Below, one piece after another: positions 36,801 to 46,778 of a stretch of DNA of 56,026 nt. The notes beneath the pieces were generated by a model, which was not told the DNA's origin, did no database searches, and saw only the letters and a program-made list of their open reading frames with translations. Location of the stretch: assembly GCF_000518605.1 (NCBI RefSeq), contig NZ_JADX01000025.1:1-56026 (forward strand), read 5' to 3'. The position numbers and the translations under genes were made by a program. The stretch is from Shewanella fidelis ATCC BAA-318 (lineage in GTDB: Bacteria; Pseudomonadota; Gammaproteobacteria; Enterobacterales; Shewanellaceae). Each line of letters starts with the position of its first letter. Position 1 is the stretch's first letter.

Positions 36801-38301
36801 ATAGCTTGCCATAACTATCTCGAGTAATTGCCATCACCACTATGGCCGGCTCACTATTCATCGAACCCGCTAGACTAACTCGCACCGGATCTAATAAATC
36901 TGGCTGCCAATAAAACAAGCCTCGGCTCGTAGCAAACCAAATCCGCCCTTTGATAACACTATCAAAGTATGTCGTATACACTACGCTGTTACGTAGTGAC
37001 TGTTTACCACCTGTCCATGCCGCAAAGCTTTCACTGTGAAAAGTGTTTTTATTAACTACAGACAATCCGTTGGTCGTGGCAAGCAACAAATGCTCAGCAT
37101 CTAAGGGATCTATCTTATAGATGCTATCACTCGTCCCAATACCATCTGGAATAATTTGATAGGACTGTTGCGTCACTTGATCGACTAATATCAGACCTTT
37201 ATCTGTACCTAACCACAAATGGTTATCTTCGGCATAAATTGACCAAACTAGCTCATCTTGAATGTTGTAAGGCGAAGACGCAGTGTATGCATCTAATAAA
37301 AAATCAGGCTCTATCGCCAAAATCGCCACACCATCGCCAGAGCCTCCAACCCAAATAAGCCCGGTGTTATCAACCGCAATATCGTAGGTGTAATCGATAT
37401 TCGACTTATGCTTTAGCGCATCGCCATAGGAGCTGTATTGAGCTCCCCCAGGTAACCAGCGCAACAAACCACTATGAGTAGAAAGCCAGAGATATCCATG
37501 CTGATCTTCCACTATATTGCTAATGTAATGATCAAATAGCGCAACCCGAGTAATAGAAAAGTTAGACAGATCAATTTCAAACAAACCTTTACTACTGCTT
37601 ATCCACGCACGACCCGTTGAATCTTTATAGCCGTAGTTAATCTCTCCCCAAGTCTCATCCCAATTAATAACTTGCTGCCTAACACCATAATTATCACGCA
37701 CCTCTAACTGGTGCTTTCTGCCAATAAGCAGCCTTTCATCACTAAGTAAGAACATTATCTGCAACGGCTGATCGGGATGGCTTGGTAAAAAACTAATGCG
37801 CTCAAGCGTCATAGCTTGATAATCAAACCGCAGCAGTTCGCCTTCGTAAGTAAGTAATAACCTGTCGCCATTCGCATCTACAATATGTGACGCAATACCG
37901 CCACCACGATAATCGGGAAATAGTTGTGGAGAGCCGAACTCTAAGAATTGATTGTTAACGATATCGTATAGATAAACATTATAAATACCGCTAACCAGTA
38001 GGTGACGCTCACTGATGGGTTCTGCTAAATATAAGATGCTATCACTGAGTTGTGACTGCAAACCTCGCTTATCGATACGACGAACTTTATTACTACTAAC
38101 ACGATACAAGCCTTCATCTGTCGCCAACCAAGTAAAGCCATGCTGGTCAAAACTGATATCCCAAATCGTGCCATTTGTCAGTCCATCACTTGCAGTAAAC
38201 ACTCGCTGAACTACGCCACTAGCCATTGCTGGCACAGCGCTAGAGATAAACAATAAGAATAGGAGTGAGCTAAACCAAATTTTTTTAATTATTATTTTCA
38301 T
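33838..38301 (-). CDS. Beta-propeller sensor with PAS, GGDEF and EAL domains
   Basis: A 1487-residue single-chain sensor and cyclic-di-GMP enzyme. Signal peptide (to AMAS, about 30); a periplasmic two-component-regulator propeller (about 35-640) with repeats such as DISFDQHGFTWLATDEGLYR and DQHGYLWLSTHSGLLRW; a Y_Y_Y domain (about 670-770); membrane segment about 785-805; two PAS domains; GGDEF (CRFGGDEFVILL); EAL (IGVEALLRWKHP) at the C-terminus with DDFGTGYSS. Both catalytic motifs are intact. Hybrid propeller kinases often sense glycans, but here the output is cyclic-di-GMP. I chose the ATG at 38301; a GTG four codons upstream is also possible. Confidence 0.9.
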   Translation of the reverse strand: MKIIIKKIWFSSLLFLLFISSAVPAMASGVVQRVFTASDGLTNGTIWDISFDQHGFTWLATDEGLYRVSSNKVRRIDKRGLQSQLSDSILYLAEPISERHLLVSGIYNVYLYDIVNNQFLEFGSPQLFPDYRGGGIASHIVDANGDRLLLTYEGELLRFDYQAMTLERISFLPSHPDQPLQIMFLLSDERLLIGRKHQLEVRDNYGVRQQVINWDETWGEINYGYKDSTGRAWISSSKGLFEIDLSNFSITRVALFDHYISNIVEDQHGYLWLSTHSGLLRWLPGGAQYSSYGDALKHKSNIDYTYDIAVDNTGLIWVGGSGDGVAILAIEPDFLLDAYTASSPYNIQDELVWSIYAEDNHLWLGTDKGLILVDQVTQQSYQIIPDGIGTSDSIYKIDPLDAEHLLLATTNGLSVVNKNTFHSESFAAWTGGKQSLRNSVVYTTYFDSVIKGRIWFATSRGLFYWQPDLLDPVRVSLAGSMNSEPAIVVMAITRDSYGKLWLGGNRIFGYLDQQLSFHPQMDVIVTEAGESTVRFISETSPGELWLGLEAHGIVAFDVQTEVTESITDSWGISCSGIFFIENIEHYRLVGCSRSLVRQDLNTGEVIVISPQDGLISDELNEGAYFSSEQGLYLGTPDGAMLVDVDLLANRSANDVVMLESMEVYFESQTELSLLPKSGFHILPGAQLISFEFARKNYLDDKPLQLKYRLRRQSDSNDSHYLYLEGKSQLNISGLESGAYVIDVISLDNEVWSEQPFSFDFYVEKHWWQTSWFTGLLILCFLLAGLAIILIRQQQVRAFRRINSALTDSEDRLKQALKGSNSELWEWQIESELFRVENTAGLLSADKPQIYLRLEEFAIHRDDAKETLAAWQDMLDERTDRFEVEYRYWTRHKSWGWLRVMGRPVKRNQLTGAIERVAGIYSDITEQRKLKNDIYLLAQAFENTSEALLIFNRDEEIEVTNKAAQDMIGLNAQGLIGLPFSEVLQGEKLENGLADILTQHLNWAGECSVANLQSSQRAVWLNVSAILDGNGEASHYVVVFSDITERKRAESELRRLANYDVLTALPNRTLFSSKLSQSIYQAEKEGGNLALLFLDLDRFKHVNDSYGHSMGDALLVEASNRLQALIAEQHVLCRFGGDEFVILLRQNPNIDEINYLCEQLLAAIEKPFELYGREFFISTSIGVSLWPEDAKQPEALIKNADLAMYHAKEEGKGTFKYYSQERNAEALYHLKLEADLRKAIERDEFELHFQPQIDILNADKLIGVEALLRWKHPSEGYVRTDIFIKVAEACGLIVEIDRWVMREACRVAAPWSQQLDEQIKVSVNVSALHFRQPDFIQSVQKILAETEMPNVNLSLEITEGVLMKELKVAKQHLKALKALNIDVAIDDFGTGYSSLAYLRHFEVNTLKIDRSFLIDIASNKADQAIASSIIELARNLKLDVVAEGVETHEQLEQVFSRGCYVIQGYYFAKPMPVAEIETFMGIKQPMTA

Positions 38302-38401
38302 CTGCTTTACCACGTTCAGATTAACCTGAATGTATCATTTCGGTAACAGACATTCACCCTTTGATTGCTTGAAAAGCATACAAAAATAAACTGAGATATA
38401 A

Positions 38402-38427
38402 AAAAAGCGCTCAATGAGCGCTTTTTT
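38402..38427. terminator. Terminator after lpdA
   Basis: AAAAAGCGCTCA, A, TGAGCGCTTTTT: perfect stem with T tracts both ways. It is 19 bp past the lpdA stop codon and repeats the GCGCTCAATGAGCGC core of the terminator at 13176-13204. Confidence 0.88.
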
Positions 38428-38445
38428 TAAAATATTAGCAAATGC

Positions 38446-39873
38446 TTATTTTTTCTTCTTTGCCTTTGGGTTTGGCAAATCAGTAATTGAGCCTTCGTAA
38501 ACTTCAGCAGCTAAGCCAACTGATTCATGTAACGTTGGGTGAGCGTGGATAGTTAATGCTAGATCTTCTGCATCACAACCCATTTCAATCGCTAGGCCAA
38601 TTTCACCTAGTAGCTCGCCGCCATTAACACCAACAATCGCACCACCGATTACGCGGTGAGTTTCTTTGTCGAAAATAAGCTTAGTCATACCGTCTGCACA
38701 ATCAGATGCGATAGCACGACCACTTGCTGCCCATGGGAAAGTCGCAGTTTCGTAAGCAACACCTTGCTCTTTAGCTTCTTTCTCAGTTAAGCCAACCCAT
38801 GCAACTTCTGGGTCGGTGTAAGCAATTGATGGAATAACTTTAGGGTCAAAGTAGTGCTTAAGACCAGAAATGACTTCTGCAGCAACATGGCCTTCATGCA
38901 CACCTTTGTGTGCCAGCATTGGTTGACCAACGATGTCACCGATTGCAAAGATATTTGGTACGTTAGTACGCATCTGCTTATCAACATTGATAAAGCCGCG
39001 CTCATCAACATTCACACCTGCTTTGTCTGCATCTAGGTTTTTACCGTTTGGTACACGACCAATAGCGACGAGTACTGCATCGTAACGAACCGGTTCTGTA
39101 GGCGCTTTTTTGCCTTCCATTGTTACGTAGATACCATCATCTTTAGCTTCTACAGCAGTCACTTTGGTTTCAAGCATCAAGTTGAACTTCTTCTTGATCT
39201 TCTTGGTGTAAACACGGACAACGTCTTTGTCTGCAGCAGGGATAACTTGGTCGAACATCTCAACCACGTCAATCTCACTGCCTAGTGAAGAGTAAACAGT
39301 ACCCATCTCTAGACCAATAATACCGCCACCCATCACAAGTAACTTACCTGGCACTTCTTTAAGCTCTAGTGCATCAGTTGAATCCCAAACACGTGGGTCT
39401 TCATGAGGAATAAATGGTAGTTGGATTGGACGTGAACCCGCAGCAATGATTGCTTGCTCAAAGTGAACCACTTTAACGCCATCTTCACCTTGAACTTCTA
39501 GCGTATTAGGGCCAGTGAACTTACCTAGACCATTAACTACGTCAACCTTACGCATTTTAGACATGCCGCCTAAACCGGTAGTTAGCTGACCAATAACTGA
39601 TTTTTTGTATTCGCGCAGTTTATCAAGATCGATCTGAGGCTCACCGAAAACTACACCGTGGCTAGACACAGCTTTTGCTTCTTCGATAACTTTAGAAACA
39701 TGCAGCAAAGCTTTAGAAGGGATACAACCTACGTTTAGACATACACCGCCTAACGTGCTGAAACGTTCAACGATAACAGTATCCAGACCCAAATCCGCAG
39801 CACGGAATGCAGCAGAGTAGCCAGCAGGGCCAGCGCCTAGTACAACTACCTGAGTTTTAATTTCGTTACTCAT
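38446..39873 (-). CDS. lpdA: Dihydrolipoyl dehydrogenase (E3)
   Basis: E3 of pyruvate and 2-oxoglutarate dehydrogenase, reoxidising dihydrolipoamide with NAD. The 475-residue flavoprotein has FAD-binding GAGPAGYSAA (residues 13-22), the redox disulfide GGVCLNVGCIPSK (about 43-55), NAD-binding GGGIIGLEMG, AIGDIVGQPMLAHK, and the catalytic His-Glu in HAHPTLHES. GAGGAAAAC precedes the ATG. A terminator-like hairpin separates it from aceF, so it probably also has its own promoter, fitting its wider use. Confidence 0.97.
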   Translation of the reverse strand: MSNEIKTQVVVLGAGPAGYSAAFRAADLGLDTVIVERFSTLGGVCLNVGCIPSKALLHVSKVIEEAKAVSSHGVVFGEPQIDLDKLREYKKSVIGQLTTGLGGMSKMRKVDVVNGLGKFTGPNTLEVQGEDGVKVVHFEQAIIAAGSRPIQLPFIPHEDPRVWDSTDALELKEVPGKLLVMGGGIIGLEMGTVYSSLGSEIDVVEMFDQVIPAADKDVVRVYTKKIKKKFNLMLETKVTAVEAKDDGIYVTMEGKKAPTEPVRYDAVLVAIGRVPNGKNLDADKAGVNVDERGFINVDKQMRTNVPNIFAIGDIVGQPMLAHKGVHEGHVAAEVISGLKHYFDPKVIPSIAYTDPEVAWVGLTEKEAKEQGVAYETATFPWAASGRAIASDCADGMTKLIFDKETHRVIGGAIVGVNGGELLGEIGLAIEMGCDAEDLALTIHAHPTLHESVGLAAEVYEGSITDLPNPKAKKKK

Positions 39874-40059
39874 GTTTTCCTCTATTCTTTTTATGTCGTT
39901 GGCAATACTGAGTTAACTGTAACTCGTGACTCAACGATAAACTGTGGCCAAATCTTGTAAGGTGGCCGCATTTTAACCTTTGTTTGACACTGATCACAAT
40001 CCTAGAAACGCTTAATCTTACTGATGTTTACTAATTGTATTAATTAAGCGAATTAGAAA

Positions 40060-40086
40060 ATAGGCTGCTTTAACAAAGCAGCCTAT
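40060..40086 (-). terminator. Terminator/attenuator between aceF and lpdA
   Basis: On the minus strand ATAGGCTGCTTT and its complement form a 12-bp stem with a 3-nt loop, followed by TTTTCT. It is 6 bp past the aceF stop codon. Confidence 0.8.
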
Positions 40087-40091
40087 CGGTT

Positions 40092-41975
40092 TTAAAGCAC
40101 TAAAGTACGAATATCAGACAAACAGCTATTCAAGTACGTGATGAAACGTGCGCCATCCGCCCCATCAATCACACGGTGATCATAAGACAGAGACAGCGGT
40201 AACATTAAGCGTGGCTCAAACTCTTTACCGTTCCAAACTGGCTTCATATCTGACTTAGATACACCTAAAATTGCAACTTCTGGTGCGTTAACAATAGGCG
40301 TAAATGCTGTACCACCAATACCACCTAAGCTAGAGATAGTGAAGCAACCACCCTGCATATCAGCAGCTGTTAGTTTGCCTTCACGGGCTTTCTTAGAAAC
40401 CACTTTCAGCTCATTCGATAGCTCGTGAATACCTTTCTTGTTCACATCTTTGAACACTGGTACAACTAAGCCATTTGGCGTATCAACGGCAATACCCACA
40501 TTAACGTACTTCTTCAAAATCAAGCTTTCGCCGTCTTCAGATAATGAAGAGTTAAAGGTTGGGAATGCTTCTAATGCTTTCGCAACAGCCTTCATAATAA
40601 ACACTAGTGGCGTGATCTTCATGCCAGACTCTTTCTTCGCTTCAGCAACATTTTGCGCCTTACGGAAAGCTTCTAGTTCTGTGATATCAGCGTCATCCCA
40701 CTGGGTAACATGCGGGATCTTCACCCAGTTACGATGTAGGTTAGCACCAGAAATCTTCTGAATACGTGATAATGGTTTAACTTCTGTTTCACCAAACTTG
40801 CTGAAGTCTACTTTTGGCCATGCAAGTAGGTTTAACTCTCCCCCACCCGCTGCAGTTTTTACTGCGCCAGACTCAACCTGCTTAATAATCGCTTTAATGT
40901 AGTTTTGAACATCTTCTTTCACTACGCGACTCTTACGACCAGTACCTTTAACGTTCGCTAGGTTAACTCCTAGTTCACGCGCCATGCGACGGATTACCGG
41001 TGAAGCATGGGCATAAGCACTGTTTTCAACAAACTCTTCTTTTGCCGCAGGTGCTGCTTGGCTAGCCGCTTGAGCAACTGGCGCTGGGCTAGCAGCAGGG
41101 GCCGCAGGAGCAGGAGCTGCCGCCTGTACTGGAGCTGCAACCGGTGCGCTACCAGCCACTTCAAATGTCATAATCAAAGAGCCAGTTGATACTTTATCGC
41201 CTTGAGCCACTTTAATTTCTAATACTTTACCAGCGAACGGCGCAGGTACTTCCATCGCCGCTTTATCACCTTCAACACTAATAAGTGATTGCTCTTCAGT
41301 AACGGTATCACCCACGCTAACCATGATTTCAGTCACTTCAACTTCATCACCACCAATGTCTGGCACGTTAACGTCTTGTACTGAAGGGGCTGATGCCACT
41401 GCAGCTGGTGCCGCTACTGGTGCTGGAGCTGCGGCAGCAGGAGCAGAACCTGCAACCTCAAATACCATAACCAAGCTACCTGTAGACACTTTATCGCCCA
41501 CATTCACTTTGATCTCTTTAAGCACACCGGCAAATGGTGCAGGCACTTCCATAGAAGCTTTGTCGCCTTCCACACTCATTAGTGATTGTTCTTCAGTAAT
41601 GCTGTCACCAACTGTTACTAAGATTTCAGTCACTTCAACTTCATCGTCGCCGATATCTGGTACGTTGACTTCTTTTAGCTCAGCTGAAGCTGCAGCAGCC
41701 GCTACTGGTGTAGCCTCAACCGCAGCAGGAGCAGATGCTGCACCTTCAGATTCAAAGATCATAATCAATGAATCAGTAGACACTTTATCACCGACAACAA
41801 CTTTAATTTCTTTAACAATACCCGCTACAGAAGCTGGTACTTCCATTGCTGCTTTGTCGCCTTCAACAGAGATAAGCGATTGCTCTTCTTCAACCTTGTC
41901 GCCTACGCTAACAAGGATCTCTGTTACTTCAACCTCATCGGCACCAATGTCAGGTACATTAATTTCGATTGTCAT
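40092..41975 (-). CDS. aceF: Pyruvate dehydrogenase E2, dihydrolipoyllysine acetyltransferase
   Basis: E2 core of pyruvate dehydrogenase. The 627 residues contain three lipoyl domains, each with the lipoylated Lys in EGDKAxMEVP (Lys near 41, 150 and 255), joined by Ala/Pro-rich linkers. The peripheral subunit-binding domain is [16 protein letters not shown] (about 330-345), and the catalytic domain ends with [17 protein letters not shown] (His and Asp active site). The ATG at 41975 has AGAGG upstream; the frame is open 25 codons further, but that stretch overlaps the end of aceE. It lies 13 bp after the aceE stop codon. Confidence 0.97.
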   Translation of the reverse strand: MTIEINVPDIGADEVEVTEILVSVGDKVEEEQSLISVEGDKAAMEVPASVAGIVKEIKVVVGDKVSTDSLIMIFESEGAASAPAAVEATPVAAAAASAELKEVNVPDIGDDEVEVTEILVTVGDSITEEQSLMSVEGDKASMEVPAPFAGVLKEIKVNVGDKVSTGSLVMVFEVAGSAPAAAAPAPVAAPAAVASAPSVQDVNVPDIGGDEVEVTEIMVSVGDTVTEEQSLISVEGDKAAMEVPAPFAGKVLEIKVAQGDKVSTGSLIMTFEVAGSAPVAAPVQAAAPAPAAPAASPAPVAQAASQAAPAAKEEFVENSAYAHASPVIRRMARELGVNLANVKGTGRKSRVVKEDVQNYIKAIIKQVESGAVKTAAGGGELNLLAWPKVDFSKFGETEVKPLSRIQKISGANLHRNWVKIPHVTQWDDADITELEAFRKAQNVAEAKKESGMKITPLVFIMKAVAKALEAFPTFNSSLSEDGESLILKKYVNVGIAVDTPNGLVVPVFKDVNKKGIHELSNELKVVSKKAREGKLTAADMQGGCFTISSLGGIGGTAFTPIVNAPEVAILGVSKSDMKPVWNGKEFEPRLMLPLSLSYDHRVIDGADGARFITYLNSCLSDIRTLVL

Positions 41976-41988
41976 TTTGTGTTGCCTC

Positions 41989-44649
41989 TTACGCGTATAG
42001 CGGGTTTGTCTTGTCAGCGTCGATGTTGAATTTAGCAATTGCAGCTGCAACTACTGACTTTTCAATATCGCCACGTTTAGCTAGTTCATTCAGTGCTGCT
42101 ACAACAACGTAGCCAGCATTAACTTCAAAGTGACGACGTAGGTTTTCACGGCTGTCTGAACGACCGAAACCGTCTGTACCTAGTACTTTGAATGATTCTG
42201 AAGGCATAAATGCACGCACTTGCTCTGCATAGTTCTTCATGTAATCGGTTGCTGCAATGGCAGGCTCAGTACCCATTACTTGAGTGATGTAAGCCGTCTT
42301 TTGCTCCGCTTCTGGGTGCAGCATGTTGAAACGCTCAACATCTTGGCCTTCACGAGTTAACTCGTTAAATGAAGTCACAGAGTAAACATCAGATGCAACG
42401 CCGTACTCTTCACTTAGGATCTTAGCCGCTTTACGTACTTCGTTCATGATAGTACCAGAGCTCATCAGCTGAACCTTGCTGTTACCAGCATACGACTCAA
42501 GCTTGTAGATACCTTTACGAATACCTTCTTCTGCGCCTTCTGGCATTGCAGGCATTGCGTAGTTTTCGTTCATCAAGGTCAAGTAGTAGAACACGTTCTC
42601 TTGCTCACCATACATACGACGGATACCGTCTTGCATGATTACCGCTAATTCATATGCGAATGTCGGGTCGTAAGAGATACAGTTTGGAATTGTGTTCGCT
42701 TGAACATGGCTGTGACCATCTTCGTGCTGTAAACCTTCACCGTTTAGGGTTGTACGACCTGCTGTAGCACCTAATAAGAAACCACGTGCCTGCTGATCGC
42801 CTGCCATCCATGCCATGTCGCCAACACGTTGGAAACCAAACATAGAGTAGTAGATGTAGAACGGGATCATAGGTAGATCGTTAGTGCTGTACGACGTCGC
42901 CGCAGCAACCCATGAAGACATAGCACCTAGCTCATTGATACCTTCTTGCAGTACTTGACCTGAAGTCGCTTCTTTGTAGTAAGACACTACACTGCGATCT
43001 TCCGGCGTGTATTCTTGGCCATGGGGGTTATAAATACCGATTTGACGGAATAAACCTTCCATACCAAATGTACGCGCTTCGTCGGCAATAATTGGCACGA
43101 TGTTCTTACCAATGCCTTTATTTTTAAGCAGAATGTTCAGTGTACGTACAAATGCCATCGTCGTTGAGATTTCACGCTTTTGCTCGGTAAGCAATGCGCT
43201 GAACTCTTCAACTTCAGGTAGCTCTAGTGCTTTAGTAAAGTTAGGTAGACGTTGTGGTGTATAACCGTGCAACGCATCACGACGAGCATGTAAATACTTG
43301 TACTCTTCTGAACCTTCTTCAAGTGTCAGATAAGGTAGCTCAGAAACTTTTTCATCGCTAAGTAGATCTTGTAGGCCTAGACGATTACGTAACTGTAGTA
43401 CGTGGGTCATGTCCATTTTCTTCACGCCGTGGGCAATGTTCTTGCCTTCGGCCGCTTCACCCATGCCGTAACCTTTAACGGTTTTAGCTAAAATAACCGT
43501 TGGCTTACCTTTGGTTTCTTGGGCATTTTTAAATGCAGCGTATAACTTAGATGAGTCATGACCACCACGCTTAAGCGCAAAGATTTCTGCATCTGTCATA
43601 TCTGATACGAGTGCAGCTGTTTCTGGGTACTTACCAAAGAAGTGCTCACGGACATAAGCGCCATCTTTTGACTTAAAGGTCTGGTAGTCGCCATCAATGG
43701 TTTCATTCATTAGCTGTAGTAGCTTGCCTGAAGTATCTTTAGCAATTAGCGAATCCCAGTTGTTACCCCAGATCACCTTAACCACGTTCCAGCCAGCACC
43801 TTTAAATAGGCCTTCTAGCTCTTGAATAATCTTACCATTCCCCATCACAGGGCCATCTAGGCGCTGTAGGTTACAGTTGATTAGGAAGCATAAGTTATCT
43901 AGCTTTTCACGCGAAGCAAACGAGATAGCACCACGCGATTCTGGCTCGTCCATCTCGCCATCACCTAAGAATGCGTATACACGTTGCGCTGAAGTATCTT
44001 TTAAGCCGCGACCTTCTAGATACTTAAGGAAACGCGCTTGATAGATAGCAGACATAGGGCCAAGACCCATAGATACTGTAGGGAACTGCCAGAACTCAGG
44101 CATTAGTTTAGGGTGCGGGTATGATGGAATACCTTTACCATCGACTTCTTGACGGAAGTTATCTAACTGTTCTTCAGTCAGACGGCCTTCCAAAAATGCG
44201 CGAGAGTAGATACCTGGAGAGATATGACCTTGATAGTAAACCAAGTCACCGCCATCAACTTCGTTTGGCGCACGGAAGAAATGGTTAAAACACATTTCAT
44301 AAAAAGATGCTGCAGACTGGTAAGACGCCATATGGCCACCAAGATCGAGATCTTTCTTAGACGCGCGCAATACGATCATAATCGCATTCCAACGAATAAT
44401 TGAACGAATACGGCGCTCTACCGTTGTATTACCAGGATATGCAGGCTCTTGGCTCGTAGGGATCGTGTTGATATAGTTGGTCGTGATCCCCGTAGGCATA
44501 TCAACACCGTCTAAACGGGCCTTATCGAGTACTTGTTCAAGTAGATATTGAGCGCGCTCAACACCTTCTTCGCGTACAACTGATTCTAGAGCTGACAACC
44601 ACTCGTTAGTTTCTAGTGGATCGATGTCGTTTAGCATATGTTCAGACAT
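41989..44649 (-). CDS. aceE: Pyruvate dehydrogenase E1 component
   Basis: E1 decarboxylates pyruvate with thiamine diphosphate and acetylates the lipoyl groups of E2. The 886-residue homodimeric type has the ThDP motif [17 protein letters not shown] (about 230) ending in NCNLQ, and GLLRQIGIY-like [16 protein letters not shown]. The length equals the E. coli enzyme. GGAAAGGA precedes the ATG. It is followed closely by aceF, and pdhR lies 108 bp upstream in the same direction. Confidence 0.98.
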   Translation of the reverse strand: MSEHMLNDIDPLETNEWLSALESVVREEGVERAQYLLEQVLDKARLDGVDMPTGITTNYINTIPTSQEPAYPGNTTVERRIRSIIRWNAIMIVLRASKKDLDLGGHMASYQSAASFYEMCFNHFFRAPNEVDGGDLVYYQGHISPGIYSRAFLEGRLTEEQLDNFRQEVDGKGIPSYPHPKLMPEFWQFPTVSMGLGPMSAIYQARFLKYLEGRGLKDTSAQRVYAFLGDGEMDEPESRGAISFASREKLDNLCFLINCNLQRLDGPVMGNGKIIQELEGLFKGAGWNVVKVIWGNNWDSLIAKDTSGKLLQLMNETIDGDYQTFKSKDGAYVREHFFGKYPETAALVSDMTDAEIFALKRGGHDSSKLYAAFKNAQETKGKPTVILAKTVKGYGMGEAAEGKNIAHGVKKMDMTHVLQLRNRLGLQDLLSDEKVSELPYLTLEEGSEEYKYLHARRDALHGYTPQRLPNFTKALELPEVEEFSALLTEQKREISTTMAFVRTLNILLKNKGIGKNIVPIIADEARTFGMEGLFRQIGIYNPHGQEYTPEDRSVVSYYKEATSGQVLQEGINELGAMSSWVAAATSYSTNDLPMIPFYIYYSMFGFQRVGDMAWMAGDQQARGFLLGATAGRTTLNGEGLQHEDGHSHVQANTIPNCISYDPTFAYELAVIMQDGIRRMYGEQENVFYYLTLMNENYAMPAMPEGAEEGIRKGIYKLESYAGNSKVQLMSSGTIMNEVRKAAKILSEEYGVASDVYSVTSFNELTREGQDVERFNMLHPEAEQKTAYITQVMGTEPAIAATDYMKNYAEQVRAFMPSESFKVLGTDGFGRSDSRENLRRHFEVNAGYVVVAALNELAKRGDIEKSVVAAAIAKFNIDADKTNPLYA

Positions 44650-44757
44650 TTTGCAGTCCTTTCCTATACGTAATACCTAAGTAACTACAGGCAGTTCTTA
44701 GTGTATTTAACTATTGAAATTTAGTTAGGTATAAGCTGCTACTTTCATTGAGCTAGC

Positions 44758-45510
44758 TTATACACCACTCTTTAATCGACGCAGGCTACGCTGCAGTCTA
44801 CTGTCTTCTTCCCTTACAGATAGCATCACTTCTTCAATGTAACTTAAATGTTCATTGGAGGCTTCGCGGGCTGCTTCAGGATCTCGACGAACAATCGCCG
44901 CAAGCAGAGCTCGTCGATGATCGTTTGCCGTGGTAGAGGCTTCTTCGCGTCGGCTTAAAAGCTCTAAGTTTTGTGCCACGTTTTTGTGCAGCACAGGGGA
45001 TAAACTCAATACGAGATGTAGCATGGCTACATTGTGTGATGCTTCTGCTACCGCGCGATAAAAACGCACGATTGCATTTGCTTGCTCTTCGATAGATTTA
45101 GCCGATTCAACTTCTAAAATCGTACGCTTGATATTTTGCATATCAGCATCGTTACCACGAAGTGCCGCAAAGTAAGCCATCATGCCTTCAGTGGCATGAC
45201 GAAACTCCAGTAAGTCATACTGACTTTCTGAGTCTGAATGCATAAGTTCAACAATTGGATCGGCAAGACTTTGCCAAAGCTGCTCTTTTACATAGGTTCC
45301 GCCGCCTTGACGACGCATTAACAAGCCCTTTGCTTCAAGCTTTTGAATCGCTTCACGTAAAGAAGGACGTGAAACTTCAAATTGCAATGCCAGTTCACGT
45401 TCAGGCGGTAGCTTTTGACCGGGCTGAATACTGCCCTCTAAGATCATCTGCTCCAACTGCCCCATGATGACATCGGATATTTTTGGCTGGTTTATTTTGC
45501 TATAAGCCAT
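44758..45510 (-). CDS. pdhR: Pyruvate dehydrogenase complex repressor PdhR
   Basis: A GntR/FadR-family repressor that senses pyruvate and controls the pdhR-aceEF genes. The 250-residue protein has an N-terminal winged helix (GQKLPPERELALQFEVSRPSLREAIQKLEAKGLL, about 27-60) and an all-helical FCD effector domain. A perfect PdhR-type operator lies just upstream of the gene, pointing to self-repression relieved by pyruvate. Confidence 0.95.
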   Translation of the reverse strand: MAYSKINQPKISDVIMGQLEQMILEGSIQPGQKLPPERELALQFEVSRPSLREAIQKLEAKGLLMRRQGGGTYVKEQLWQSLADPIVELMHSDSESQYDLLEFRHATEGMMAYFAALRGNDADMQNIKRTILEVESAKSIEEQANAIVRFYRAVAEASHNVAMLHLVLSLSPVLHKNVAQNLELLSRREEASTTANDHRRALLAAIVRRDPEAAREASNEHLSYIEEVMLSVREEDSRLQRSLRRLKSGV

Positions 45511-45531
45511 ATGGGCCTCAGCTCCTATTGT

Positions 45532-45550
45532 AAATTGGTCTTACCAATTT
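45532..45550. promoter_or_regulatory. PdhR operator
   Basis: AAATTGGT-CTT-ACCAATTT is a perfect 8+8 dyad that matches the known PdhR box ATTGGT-N3-ACCAAT. It sits 22 bp before the pdhR ATG, where it would overlap the promoter (TACAAT nearby on the minus strand). Confidence 0.92.
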
Positions 45551-45871
45551 AATTGACTGAGCGCACTTTATCAAATCACACTTTGAATGTCCAGTTAGTG
45601 ATCTACATCAAAACTATGCGCGATGTGTGAGCATAGCTGATTTTCAACTAAATGGGGTCAGACCAATGTGCCAATTTTTTTAAGGCGCGCATTGATAATA
45701 ATTATTATAAGCAATTAAACATGGAGAGATTTTTGGTAAATGGACAAGAATATTAACGATTAAAACGGCCTATACTAATGTGCAAGGCCGTATATAAATC
45801 AGTCTAAACTTATTTAATAAAAACAAATTTAGAACTGGGTAATTTTTAGTTTTTACTGGTTTAAGTGTTGC
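45551..45871. other. Intergenic region between pdhR and ampE
   Basis: 321 AT-rich bases between the pdhR operator and the end of ampE. A small hairpin, CGGCC and GGCCG (about 45768-45792), may end the ampE transcript weakly. GGGGTCAGACC at 45654-45664 resembles the flanks of REP-associated transposase genes, but no such gene is here. No ORF is seen. Confidence 0.4.
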
Positions 45872-46720
45872 TTAATTCACCACCCCAAAGATGGTCATTA
45901 ACGACAACAGGGTAATTAACAAAATGAAATTACGCTTACTCAGCTGCAGTAATGCAATAGTAGACTGCAAGCAAACGGGTGCTGAAGATGACTCAGGCAA
46001 GGTTTCTGCGGCTAAGGCCACCTGAGTAATGATGTCTCTTGCGCTGCGCTTTGGATCTAATACTTGGCTCAACCATGCGGAGATCGCTTTACTAAAATGG
46101 CCACTTAATACGTAGCCAAAAGCAAATATTCGACTCGGCAACCAATCAAGCACGAATAATAAGTTATCAATTAACGGCAGCTCTATGTTGGCATGGCGAC
46201 TTTGTTCGCTATAAAAGCGCACAGTGCAATACAAAACAGCCCCAACAGGCCCCAAAATAATGAGATAAAGCGCAATCGCACCGTAATAACGGTAATTAAT
46301 CCAGGCAACGCTTTGCCCAACTTGTGTACCTAACTGCTTTTCAGACACTGTAGTTAAATTCTGGCTAGGGTCTAATTCATTCGCGTAATGAAAACACGCC
46401 TGAACATCACCGCGACAAGCCGCTTGTATATATTGCTTAAACGCCTGTCGCTGGGGATTATGACTAAAGCATAACACTGCAATAACCACCCAAACACCAA
46501 CACTCAGAACGCCCCAAAACACGCCTGAAACCAACCAAGTTAATAAATACACGATTGCAGCTGGAGTGACCGCAGCAAGCGTCATAGTTGATAACGATGG
46601 CTGCTCTTGTTGAATAAGCCTCTGGTAATACTTGAGGAGTAAGCCATCAAATTGCCAAGAGCTCGGCAAAAGGCGTAACCGCTCAACCACTATTGCAACT
46701 AACAGCGCAAACAAAGCCAT
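45872..46720 (-). CDS. ampE: Inner-membrane protein AmpE
   Basis: AmpE is a membrane protein co-transcribed with ampD and linked to beta-lactamase signalling; its exact role is unsettled. The 282-residue protein starts MALFALLVAIVVERLRLLP, with a first membrane segment, and has further hydrophobic segments near 60-95, 145-170 and at the C-terminal end (FILLITLLSLMTIFGVV). RxxFYxEQSRH and LDWLPSRIFAFGYVLSGHF are family-like. I chose the ATG at 46720 with AAGGTG upstream over the TTG at 46735. It follows ampD by 58 bp. Confidence 0.85.
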   Translation of the reverse strand: MALFALLVAIVVERLRLLPSSWQFDGLLLKYYQRLIQQEQPSLSTMTLAAVTPAAIVYLLTWLVSGVFWGVLSVGVWVVIAVLCFSHNPQRQAFKQYIQAACRGDVQACFHYANELDPSQNLTTVSEKQLGTQVGQSVAWINYRYYGAIALYLIILGPVGAVLYCTVRFYSEQSRHANIELPLIDNLLFVLDWLPSRIFAFGYVLSGHFSKAISAWLSQVLDPKRSARDIITQVALAAETLPESSSAPVCLQSTIALLQLSKRNFILLITLLSLMTIFGVVN

Positions 46721-46778
46721 AATGTTCACCTTCAATGTTAACGAGCAAAATTAAAATTTAGATTTAATTAGCTCAAAT

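Noticed and set aside
41323..42000. 225-codon open frame antisense to aceF
   Set aside because: It mirrors the repeated lipoyl domains and Ala-rich linkers of aceF; Thr/Ser/Ala-rich composition and repeats are those expected from the opposite strand.
45652..45667. Second PdhR operator
   Set aside because: The right half ACCAAT is perfect but the left half TGGGGT matches only half of ATTGGT; the GGGGTCAGACC string is common around transposase remnants.
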